64,000 bases of DNA from Dehalococcoidia bacterium (lineage in GTDB: Bacteria > Chloroflexota > Dehalococcoidia > Bin125): NCBI GenBank assembly GCA_022825265.1, contig JAJDXE010000010.1, forward strand, positions 248,001 to 312,000, written 5' to 3'. The position numbers were made by a program, and so were the translations under genes. The notes below the pieces were generated by a model that had not been told where the DNA came from, searched no databases, and worked only from the letters and a program-made list of their open reading frames with translations. Below are positions 55,616-63,221 of this stretch, piece by piece; the first letter of the stretch is position 1; every line of letters begins with the position of its first letter.

Positions 55616-57979
55616 ATGCCCGACGCGCCCGGTCCTCTCGCCAACGTCCGAGTCATCGACCTGACCGACGACCGAGCCATCTACGCCGGCAAACTGCTCG
55701 CCGACCTGGGCGCTCAGGTCACGCGGGTCGAACCGCCCGGCGGCGATCCGCTGCGCCAGCGCGCTCCCTTCCACGACAACGGCGCATCGCTCTGGCACGC
55801 CTACTTCGCCAGTTCCCGGCGCTTCACTGGGGCGGAGTCCGAGACGATCTCAGAACTCGGCCAGTCCGCCGACATCATCCTCGACTGTGAGCGCCTGGAC
55901 GATCCCGAAGCGCTGCTCGAAGCCAATCCGAGCCTGGTCATCGTCGACGTCACATCGTTTGGCCGATCCGGTCCATGGCGGGACTACCAGGCGCCCGGGC
56001 TGGTGGCCGAGGCGCTGGGTGGAATTGCCGCGACCTCCGGTGATGTCGATACGCCGCCGCTCAAGCTCTACGGCGACCAGTACGCGTTCGTGGGCGGGGT
56101 CTACGCGGCCGTCGGCGCGCTGGCGGCGCTCAATCATGCGCGAGCGACGGGTGAGGGCCAGATCGTCAGGCTGAGTACGCACGAGGCGCTCGGCTCGATC
56201 CTTGAGCACGTGCTGATGTGGGCCTGGTATCACGACATGCTGCCGTTCGGAAGTGGTCCGGTGCTGCGGCGACAGGGTTCGCTGCACTGGTCCAGCGCCT
56301 ACGTCGTGATGCAGGCGATCGGCGGCTCGATCATGATTACGCCGACGCCCGACTTCTCCCGGCAGGCCGCCTGGCTGGTCGAGGAAGGCAGAGGGCTCGA
56401 GCTGCTCGACGAACGCTTCAGCGATCCGGCCAACGTGGCCGAGATGATCGATCTGACCATGAGCACGCTGCGAGAGTGGGTCGCCACGAAGGAGGTCGAG
56501 CCGTTCTTCCATGAGGCGCAGGCCCGGCATCATCCCTACGGCTGGGTGATGACCACGCCGGAGGTCGCCGGCAATCCCCAGCTCGAAGCCCGCGACTGGT
56601 GGACGGAGTATCCGGTCGGCGACGCTGTCGTGAAGGGGCCGGGCGCGCCGTATCACTTCGCGAAGACGCCCTGGAGGATCGGGAGGTCGGAGCGGGAGCG
56701 GGCTGCGGACCCCCCTCTGCCTACGGCATCCCCGCATCAGGTGCGGGGCAGGCTTCCCCCCGCAAAGCGGGGGGAGAGTGGGATCGGCCGCGGGCCGCTT
56801 GAGGGGATTCGGGTCCTGGACTTCACCCACGTCCTCGCCGGACCCTTTGCCACGCGCGTGCTCGGCGACATGGGCGCCGACGTGGTCAAGATCATGTCCG
56901 CAACCCGCGCCGGACTGGCGGGCGGCGTCGACCATCCCTACCACGCGCTCTGGAACCGCAACAAGCGTGTGCTGCAACTCGACCTCAGCCGCGACGAGGC
57001 CCGCGATATCGCCCGAGAGCTGGCGCTCCAGGCCGACATCGTGATCGACAACTTTTCGGTTGGCGTGCTCGACCGCTGGGGGATCGGCTACGACGCGGTC
57101 AGCCCCGACAACCCCGGCGTGACCTACATCGGGATGTCGGGCATGGGGACCTCGGGACCGTGGTCGAAGTACGTGACCTACGCTCCGACCGTCCACGCGC
57201 TGGCGGGACTGACCTATCTGACGGGCGAGCCCGGACGCAACGACATCGGGATCGGCTTCAGCTACAACGACCACATGGCCGGGCTGCACGGGGCGGTGGC
57301 GGTGCTGGCGGCGCTGGAGGGTCGGCGGCTGACCGGCCGGGGCCAGCGGATCGACATGAGCCAGTTCGAGGTCGGGGTCAACTTCGGCGGTCCGGCCCTG
57401 CTCGACTGGTTCGCCAACGGCGTCGCGGCCGAACCTGTGGGCAACGACCCGCCCTGGGAGTCGTGGACGCCGCACGCGATCTACCCATGCCGTGGGGACG
57501 ACGAGTGGTGCGCCATCGCCGTCGTCTCGGACGAACAGTGGCGGTCGCTATGTCGGCTGATGGGCGCCGACGACTGGCTGAGCGACCAGTCCCTGGACTC
57601 GACCGAGGGACGCCGCGCCCGCCAACCGGAGATCGACGCCCGGCTCAGCGAGTGGACGAAGTCGCAGGATCGCTACGAGCTGATGCAGCGCTGCCAAGAG
57701 GCCGGAGTCCCGGCAGGAGTCGTCCAGACGGGCGACGACCTCGTCAATCGAGACCCGCAACTCGCGCAGGCTGAGATGCACTTCGACTTCGAAGACATCC
57801 ACCCCGCGCTCGGCCCGCTCAGGGGCGACCGCCTCGCGCTGCAGTTCGAGCGGACGCCCGCCACGGTCTACAACCGCTCAGAGGTCTTCGGCGAGTCCAA
57901 CGTCTCCGTCGCCGCCGACTGGCTCGGTATGTCTGCGGACGAGGTCGCGCGGCTTGAGGCGTCCGGGGTGATGGAGTAA
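55616..57979 (+). CDS. Double-domain CaiB/BaiF family (family III) CoA-transferase
   Basis: A 787-residue protein made of two CaiB/BaiF domains. Domain 1 (about 1-360) starts LANVRVIDLTDDRAIYAGKLLADLGAQVTRVEPPGGDPLR (in parts) and has the candidate catalytic Asp in KLYGDQYAFVGG. Domain 2 (about 390-787) restarts with GIRVLDFTHVLAGPFATRVLGDMGADVVKI, with its Asp in YNDHMAGLHGAVAVL. Family III enzymes normally are dimers of 380-450-residue chains, so this is a covalent dimer. Residues about 366-388 between them are encoded by a palindromic repeat. I chose ATG 55616. The frame is open far upstream only because it shadows the acyl-CoA dehydrogenase gene. Confidence 0.9.
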   Translation: MPDAPGPLANVRVIDLTDDRAIYAGKLLADLGAQVTRVEPPGGDPLRQRAPFHDNGASLWHAYFASSRRFTGAESETISELGQSADIILDCERLDDPEALLEANPSLVIVDVTSFGRSGPWRDYQAPGLVAEALGGIAATSGDVDTPPLKLYGDQYAFVGGVYAAVGALAALNHARATGEGQIVRLSTHEALGSILEHVLMWAWYHDMLPFGSGPVLRRQGSLHWSSAYVVMQAIGGSIMITPTPDFSRQAAWLVEEGRGLELLDERFSDPANVAEMIDLTMSTLREWVATKEVEPFFHEAQARHHPYGWVMTTPEVAGNPQLEARDWWTEYPVGDAVVKGPGAPYHFAKTPWRIGRSERERAADPPLPTASPHQVRGRLPPAKRGESGIGRGPLEGIRVLDFTHVLAGPFATRVLGDMGADVVKIMSATRAGLAGGVDHPYHALWNRNKRVLQLDLSRDEARDIARELALQADIVIDNFSVGVLDRWGIGYDAVSPDNPGVTYIGMSGMGTSGPWSKYVTYAPTVHALAGLTYLTGEPGRNDIGIGFSYNDHMAGLHGAVAVLAALEGRRLTGRGQRIDMSQFEVGVNFGGPALLDWFANGVAAEPVGNDPPWESWTPHAIYPCRGDDEWCAIAVVSDEQWRSLCRLMGADDWLSDQSLDSTEGRRARQPEIDARLSEWTKSQDRYELMQRCQEAGVPAGVVQTGDDLVNRDPQLAQAEMHFDFEDIHPALGPLRGDRLALQFERTPATVYNRSEVFGESNVSVAADWLGMSADEVARLEASGVME
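56711..56774. repeat. Composite palindromic repeat inside the CoA-transferase gene
   Basis: Two hairpins in tandem: ccccgca-tcagg-tgcgggg (56730-56748, identical to the one at 20965-20983) and ccccccgc-aaa-gcgggggg (56756-56774). The block is in frame and is translated as a Pro/Arg-rich linker (PTASPHQVRGRLPPAKRGE) joining the two CoA-transferase domains. Confidence 0.75.
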
Positions 57980-58290
57980 TTCTGGTCGTCGCCTTCCCTT
58001 CCAGGGCGTCGGGTCGGGACTTTCAGGTTTTTTCAGGTTTCTTCAGGCTGGCGGGGGAGGACATGGGCGGTCGGGCGTGTTCGGTTTTGTTCGATTGTGT
58101 TCGGGTGGGTTGCGAACGGGATGTTTGGGTCGGTCGGCTTGACGATGGTCGGCATTGGGCTGCGGCTTCTCTTTCTGGATAGCGAACTGATAGTCTGAGT
58201 TTACCGGGGAATGGGAGGGTTGGGGGCGGCTGGGTTAACGGGGATACAGGGTCAGTAGGCGCCTGTATGAGGGCGGAGCCCGCTACGCGA
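57980..58290. other. Gene-free stretch between convergent genes with short tandem motifs
   Basis: No convincing gene. It holds tttcaggt-type near-repeats (58021-58047) and three TGTTCG copies at exact 10-bp steps (58078-58083, 58088-58093, 58098-58103). A reverse open frame over 58023-58424 is Ser/Pro-rich and overlaps the Mrr-like gene, so I do not call it. Confidence 0.45.
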
Positions 58291-59256
58291 TCACCTTGGA
58301 TCGGTGGGCACGGGTTCCAGCTGATCACGGAAGTACTGAGGGAGGTCATCCCAATGTTCGAGCATCTCCTGGGCGAGTTCAGGTCCATTGATGAGGAAGA
58401 CGTTTGGAGCCTCTTCAGCGGCACGCTGACGAACGCGGGTCTTGAAGTCTGATGTCGTGATCACGAGCCCCCTCCCGCCTTCTGGAAGGCTGTGTTTCAG
58501 TTTGTTCACGACTCGCATATCGACGTCACGACCTGGCCCGTAGCGCTTAGCTTGGACGTGCATCACCACGCGATCTGCGAATGGAATCTGAAGTTCTGCG
58601 GAGACGTCTATGCCTTGATCGCCGGGACCGCCTGAGACGCTGAGGTCGGTACAGCCCATAGCCTTGAGGAGTTCGGCGATCAATAGCTCAAAGAACCCTG
58701 GATTCTTCTGGTGGATGCTCTCCAGGATTCTCACCTGTGTCGGGTCGCCCGCGAATGAGGCATTGCAGGGCTGGCCAATCGCCGGCAACTCAAGGAATGC
58801 GTCTCGATCTTCGGACAACAAGAAGACTGTTCGCCTGTTCCGGAGGCTCTTGCGTTCGCCATCTGGAAGCCTCGCTCGTAGGATGCAGTCTTTGTGCCAG
58901 GCGACCCTTCGACGATTGCCGTGGCGGTGTTCCTTGCTGGGTTCTTCGAAGTACGCCTGTGAGTCAGCCACTTCCCCGTATCGAATCACACTCGGATCGC
59001 GGTCTGGAGTAACGATGAAGTCGCCGGCGGCAATCTCATTCATGAACGCGTGTATTTGTCCACTGACGTTTCCTGCTGCTGGCGGAAACTGACCCGGGTG
59101 GACTCTGTCGTACGCCTTGCGGACGGCTTCGAGTGTCTTGGCATCTGTCAAGTCGTCCATGTCGAATCCGATGCTGGCGAACCCGCCAGAGTCGAATTCA
59201 CTCATCAGCTTCCCGCTGTCAGCGCGGACGACCCAGACCTTTGGCATCAGTGGCAT
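58291..59256 (-). CDS. Mrr-like restriction endonuclease
   Basis: A 321-residue protein. The C-terminal 145 residues form the Mrr catalytic domain: FFELLIAELLKAMGCTDLSVSGGPGDQGIDVSAEL (parts), then VVMHVQAKRYGPGRDVDM, giving D...QxK of the PD-(D/E)xK fold, and GRGLVITTSDFKTRVRQRAAE. The N-terminal 150 residues (VWVVRADSGKLMSEF, FASIGFDMDDL, GDFIVTPDRDPSVIRYG) look like the EVE/PUA-like or modification-reading domains often fused to such nucleases. It has no cognate methyltransferase next to it, so it may be a type IV enzyme cutting modified DNA. ATG 59247 is an alternative start. Confidence 0.82.
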   Translation of the reverse strand: MPLMPKVWVVRADSGKLMSEFDSGGFASIGFDMDDLTDAKTLEAVRKAYDRVHPGQFPPAAGNVSGQIHAFMNEIAAGDFIVTPDRDPSVIRYGEVADSQAYFEEPSKEHRHGNRRRVAWHKDCILRARLPDGERKSLRNRRTVFLLSEDRDAFLELPAIGQPCNASFAGDPTQVRILESIHQKNPGFFELLIAELLKAMGCTDLSVSGGPGDQGIDVSAELQIPFADRVVMHVQAKRYGPGRDVDMRVVNKLKHSLPEGGRGLVITTSDFKTRVRQRAAEEAPNVFLINGPELAQEMLEHWDDLPQYFRDQLEPVPTDPR

Positions 59257-59292
59257 TCTTCCTTGGGTTCAGAGGGCAGTGTCGCTATCGGT

Positions 59293-59324
59293 GAGATATC
59301 CGCGGGGAGCGCGGGTATGGCGAG
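59293..59324. repeat. Interspersed palindromic repeat, family A (copy 2)
   Basis: 30 of 32 bases match the copy at 602-633, with the arms atatccgcg and cgcgggtat pairing through one G-U. It lies in the gap between the Mrr-like gene and the ThDP enzyme gene, immediately beside the family C element. Confidence 0.75.
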
Positions 59325-59340
59325 GTGTATCTGGCGCGCG

Positions 59341-59383
59341 GCCCCCTCCGGCCCTTCGGGCCACCTCCCCCAAAGGGGGAGGT
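59341..59383. repeat. GC-rich palindromic repeat, family C (copy 2)
   Basis: Two hairpins: ggccc-ttc-gggcc (59350-59362) and acctccccc-aaa-gggggaggt (59363-59383). The whole resembles the reverse strand of 55545-55592. It lies 12 bp past the stop of the leftward ThDP enzyme gene and may also terminate it. Confidence 0.7.
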
Positions 59384-59395
59384 CTGATTGCGGCT

Positions 59396-61042
59396 CTAGC
59401 GGAAAACGGAGTAGTCGATCTCCTTGGAGGTGATCACCTCGATCAGGGCGGGCTGACCGTCTTCGGTGGCTCGGATGCCTCGCTTGAAGGCTTCCTTGAG
59501 GTCTCCGGGGGACTCGACTCGCTCTCCGTAGCCTCCGAAGGCCTTGGCCATGTCGGCGTAGTGACCGGAGATGTCGGTGGCTCGGTACTTCTCGGTGGCG
59601 GTCTTCATGATCGGCAGTTCGATCGCCATTGAGAAGTTGTTCAGCAGCACACTGAGGATCGGGATGTTCTCGCGCACGGCGGTTTCGAAGTCCATGCCGG
59701 TCATGCCGATCGCGGCGTCGCCCCAGACGTTGAGGCAGGTCTTCTCGGGGTCGGAGACCTTGGCGCCCATGGCGTAGCCGAGCCCGGTGCCGAGCTGGGT
59801 CGTCTTGCCCCAGCCGATGTAGCTGAGCGGCGTGGTCGAGTTCCAGAACGGCGACATCTGGTCGCGCGGCGATCCGGCGTCGTGGGTGGCGACCACGTTG
59901 TCGATGCCGACCGTTTCGTCCAGCGTCGCGTGCAGGTCGCGCAGCGCGCGGTAGGGGTTGACCGGCGTGTCGTCCGAGTCGGTCTTGTGCGACCAGTCCT
60001 TGCGCCACTGTCCGTTGACCTCGGCGATCCTGGCGGCGATCGCGTCGGCGCGGCCTCGCGGACCGGAGATCAACTCGCGCACCTCGGCGATGATTGCGTC
60101 GAGCACCAGCGCGGCGTCGCCGACGACGCCCTCCGAGATTTCGACCTCGTTGTTGAAGTCCTCGGGATCGAGGGTCGAGTGGATGTAGTACGGACCCCTG
60201 GGCATTTGCAGGCCGAAGCCGGTCTTGGCGAACGAGCAGCCGATGCCGAAGACCACGTCGGCGTCGCGCAGGAACTCGTGCACCGCCTGGGGGAAGGCGC
60301 GGCCGCCGGAGCCGAGCGAGAGCGGGTGCGTCTCGGGGAAGGCGCTCTTGCCCTGCAGCGAGGTCGTAACCGGCGACTCGAGCAGCTCGGCCAGTTCCTT
60401 GAGCTGGTCCCAGGCCTTGGCGTAATGGACGCCCTGGCCGGCGTAGATCACCGGACGTTCGGCGTTGACCAGCGTCTGGGCGGCCTTGCGCGCGTCGGCT
60501 GGGTCGGGACCGGAGCGGTAGGCGGGAGTCGGCGTGTAGTTGATCGGTTCTGGAATCTCGGCGCCCCAGAGGTCGCCGGGGATCTCCAGCACGACCGGCC
60601 GCTGGCGGCCGTTCTTGGCGTGAGTGAAGGCGCGGCGCACGGCGTTGGCCAAGTCGTTGGCGTCGGTTAGCTGCTCGGTCCACTTGCTCACGTGCTGGAA
60701 GTTGACCAGACCGGAGAAGTTGGGCGCGACGTTCGTCTGAGCGCGGGCGTAGCCGCCGGGGATCGCGACCATCGGCGCGGACTCGCTCCATGCCTGGGCG
60801 AGACCGCCGAACGAGTTCTCCGAGCCGGGACCGTTCTGGGTCAGGTAGACCGCCACGCGGTCGCCGGAGTTCATCCGGGCGAAGGCGTCGGCGATGTGGA
60901 TCCCGGTGCGCTCCTGGCGGACGATGATCGTGCGGATATCGGCCTCGGCTGCGGCCTCGAAGATCGGATTGACGGGGTAGCCGACGACGAAGTCGACGCC
61001 TTCCCGCTTGAGCATCTCGGCGATGGCGTTTGCGGTTCTCAT
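59396..61042 (-). CDS. Thiamine-diphosphate-dependent enzyme (acetolactate synthase/benzoylformate decarboxylase-like)
   Basis: A 548-residue three-domain ThDP enzyme. The catalytic Glu that activates ThDP is in IIVRQERTGIHIADAF. The middle FAD/CoA-like domain contains VVLEIPGDLW and ERPVIYAGQGVHY. The ThDP-binding motif is WGDAAIGMTGMDFETAVRENIPILSVLLNN (in parts; GDA...NN). Such enzymes decarboxylate 2-keto acids or ligate aldehydes. Acetolactate synthase itself is one option, but no ilvN or ilvC is adjacent. The product of an upstream amidase gene (19 bp away, same strand) may be its substrate. Confidence 0.88.
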   Translation of the reverse strand: MRTANAIAEMLKREGVDFVVGYPVNPIFEAAAEADIRTIIVRQERTGIHIADAFARMNSGDRVAVYLTQNGPGSENSFGGLAQAWSESAPMVAIPGGYARAQTNVAPNFSGLVNFQHVSKWTEQLTDANDLANAVRRAFTHAKNGRQRPVVLEIPGDLWGAEIPEPINYTPTPAYRSGPDPADARKAAQTLVNAERPVIYAGQGVHYAKAWDQLKELAELLESPVTTSLQGKSAFPETHPLSLGSGGRAFPQAVHEFLRDADVVFGIGCSFAKTGFGLQMPRGPYYIHSTLDPEDFNNEVEISEGVVGDAALVLDAIIAEVRELISGPRGRADAIAARIAEVNGQWRKDWSHKTDSDDTPVNPYRALRDLHATLDETVGIDNVVATHDAGSPRDQMSPFWNSTTPLSYIGWGKTTQLGTGLGYAMGAKVSDPEKTCLNVWGDAAIGMTGMDFETAVRENIPILSVLLNNFSMAIELPIMKTATEKYRATDISGHYADMAKAFGGYGERVESPGDLKEAFKRGIRATEDGQPALIEVITSKEIDYSVFR

Positions 61043-61060
61043 GTTGGGTCTCCTCGGTGA

Positions 61061-62488
61061 TTAGTCGGAGTGTACGGGAGGTTTGCGATCGACCCAGGGC
61101 TGCAGCTGTTCGAGCGCCGACCCGATCCGGATCAGCGACGCCTCGTCGGCGTAGGGAGCGACGAAGTGTGTGCCGATCGGCAGGCCCTCCTCGTTCCAGT
61201 AGAGCGGGATCGAGGCGGCGGGGTTGCCGGCGGAGTTGAAGGTCGATGTGTACGCCACGGTGTAGGCGACGTCCTCGCCCTGGGCGCGCATGTCGTCGCG
61301 GTCGAGGTTGAGGTGGCCGAGCGGGAACGGTGGCATCGCCATCGTCGGCGTGAGCATCAGGTCATAGCCGGTGAAGAAACCGGCGACGAGCCTGCCGATC
61401 GCGTGAACGGCGCGGGTGGCGCGGATGTAGTCGGCGGCGCTGGGCTGTTCGGAGTTGATCATCTGCCAGGTGATCGGCTCGACATCTTCGGGATTGGGTT
61501 CGCGTCCGAGTTGTGCGGCGCGGTCCTGAACGGCGACGAGCGTGCTGGGCCGGACGACATTCCAGAGCGCGATGCGCAGCTCTTCGGGAATCTCCAGTTC
61601 AGCCTCTTCAACTTCGAGTCCCAGTTGTCGGCAGAGATCGGCGGCGTGATCGACGGCGGCGACGCAGTCGGAATGGGTCTCGACGCCGTTGAAAGCGGTC
61701 TTGATGACGCCGATACGCATGTTGCCCAGGTCTCGGCCAACCTCGTCGGCCCAGGGCCGCTCCGGCGGAGGCGCGTAGTAGGGAGCACCGAGGTCGGGAC
61801 CGGCGGTGGCGTCGAGCAGCGCGGCGGAGTCGCGGACGCTGCGCGAGACGGCGTGGATCGTGGACTGGCCGGCCCAGCCCTCACCGACGTCGGGTCCGGC
61901 GGGCGTGCGTGCGCGGGTCGGCTTCAAGCCAAACAGGCCGCAGCAGGAGGCGGGGATACGGATGCTGCCACCGCCGTCGGAGGCGTTTGCAACGGGCAGG
62001 ATGCCCGCCGCCACCGCTGCCGCCGCGCCGCCCGAGGAGCCGCCCGCCGTGTGCTCAAGATTCCAGGGGTTGCGAGTCTTGCCGTGGACGACCGACTCGG
62101 TCGTGGCGGTGATCCCGAACTCGGGCGAGGTGGATCGACCGAAAATCGAGAGACCGGCGGCCTTGTAGCGCGTGGTCATCTCGTGATCGTGGTCGGGGAC
62201 GTAGTCTTCGAAGATCCGCGAGCCGTTGCTCATCGGCTGTCCCGCGTAGAGCAGGTAGAGGTCCTTGAGCAGGAAGGGCACGCCGGTGAAGGGCCCGTCA
62301 GGCAGACCCGCGTATGCTCGCTGCCGCGCTTCGTCGTAGTAGGGGTAGACGACGGCGTTGATCTGCGGATTGACCCGCTCCGCCCGTTCGATCGCCTCCT
62401 CAAGTAGCTCAGTCGCCGATACTTCCTTGTCGGCGACCATCCGCGCTAGATCCAACCCGTCAAGGTCCGAGTAGCCCTGTATTGCCAT
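61061..62488 (-). CDS. Amidase (amidase-signature family)
   Basis: A 475-residue amidase. Catalytic Lys75 is in FLLKDLYLLYAG. The cis-Ser is in AGGSSGGAAAAVAAG (149-163) and the nucleophile Ser175 in ASDGGGSIRIPASC. The DGGGS sequence replaces the more common DTGGS, as in 6-aminohexanoate-cyclic-dimer-hydrolase-like amidases. The C-terminal LPIGTHFVAPYADEASLIRIGSALEQ (in parts) is standard. It is the first gene of a two-gene leftward unit with the ThDP enzyme and divergent from the RNase PH gene with 28 bp between starts. Confidence 0.9.
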   Translation of the reverse strand: MAIQGYSDLDGLDLARMVADKEVSATELLEEAIERAERVNPQINAVVYPYYDEARQRAYAGLPDGPFTGVPFLLKDLYLLYAGQPMSNGSRIFEDYVPDHDHEMTTRYKAAGLSIFGRSTSPEFGITATTESVVHGKTRNPWNLEHTAGGSSGGAAAAVAAGILPVANASDGGGSIRIPASCCGLFGLKPTRARTPAGPDVGEGWAGQSTIHAVSRSVRDSAALLDATAGPDLGAPYYAPPPERPWADEVGRDLGNMRIGVIKTAFNGVETHSDCVAAVDHAADLCRQLGLEVEEAELEIPEELRIALWNVVRPSTLVAVQDRAAQLGREPNPEDVEPITWQMINSEQPSAADYIRATRAVHAIGRLVAGFFTGYDLMLTPTMAMPPFPLGHLNLDRDDMRAQGEDVAYTVAYTSTFNSAGNPAASIPLYWNEEGLPIGTHFVAPYADEASLIRIGSALEQLQPWVDRKPPVHSD

Positions 62489-62516
62489 GTGTGCGTCCTC
62501 TCATAAGCTCTTACGC

Positions 62517-63221
62517 ATGGTACGCATCGACGGCAGACAACCGAACGAGTTACGTTCGCTCAGCTTCGAGCTCGACGTGCAGAAGCACGCCAACGGATCC
62601 TGCATCGTCTCGCTGGGCGATACGCGAGTCCTCTGCGCGGTCACGGTCGAGGAACAGGTGCCGCGCTGGATGCGGGGCTCGGGCCGCGGCTGGCTGACCG
62701 CCGAGTACAACATGCTCCCGGCAGCGACCAACACGCGCTCCAACCGCGAGCGCGTCCTCTCCGCTGGCCGGACCAAGGAGATTCAGCGCCTGATCGGACG
62801 CAGCCTCCGTGCCGCCATCGATCTCAACGCCCTGGGCGAGCGAACGTTCAACATCGACTGCGACGTGCTCGACGCCGACGGCGGAACCCGAACCGCAGCG
62901 ATCACCGGCGCCTTTGTCGCCGTCCAACAGGCCATCGAGCAGCTCGCCTACGAGCGTTCGCCGATCCAGTCCGCTGTCGCCGCCGTCAGCATCGGGATCA
63001 TCGACGGCCAGGTCCTCACCGACCTCAACTACGCCGAGGACTCGACCGCCGATGTCGACTGCAACATCGTCGGCCTGGCATCGGGAGGATTGGTCGAGGT
63101 CCAGGGCACGGCTGAGGGTCAGAGCTTCAGCGCGCAGCAGCTCAGCCGGATGGTTGCCGCCGCTCAGCACGCGCTGCAGATGATGTTCGCCTCCCAGCAG
63201 GCGGTGATGGGTCAGAAGTAA
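62517..63221 (+). CDS. rph: Ribonuclease PH
   Basis: A 234-residue phosphorolytic 3'-exoribonuclease that trims tRNA 3' ends. Landmarks: RIDGRQPNELRSLSFE, GDTRVLCAVTVEEQVPRWMRG, WLTAEYNMLPAATNTR (phosphate/RNA binding), RTKEIQRLIGRSLRAAID, TFNIDCDVLDADGGTRTAAITGAF, and DLNYAEDSTADVDCNIV, where the Asp pair binds metal. Length is normal (about 240). ATG 62517 is chosen over an upstream ATG at 62487, which overlaps the amidase start region. It overlaps the truncated HIT-like gene tail to tail by 10 bp. Confidence 0.95.
   Translation: MVRIDGRQPNELRSLSFELDVQKHANGSCIVSLGDTRVLCAVTVEEQVPRWMRGSGRGWLTAEYNMLPAATNTRSNRERVLSAGRTKEIQRLIGRSLRAAIDLNALGERTFNIDCDVLDADGGTRTAAITGAFVAVQQAIEQLAYERSPIQSAVAAVSIGIIDGQVLTDLNYAEDSTADVDCNIVGLASGGLVEVQGTAEGQSFSAQQLSRMVAAAQHALQMMFASQQAVMGQK

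Noticed and set aside
58023..58424. A 133-codon reverse frame between the CoA-transferase and Mrr-like genes
   Set aside because: It is Ser/Pro/Thr-rich, overlaps the Mrr-like gene in another frame and reads through the tandem motifs.
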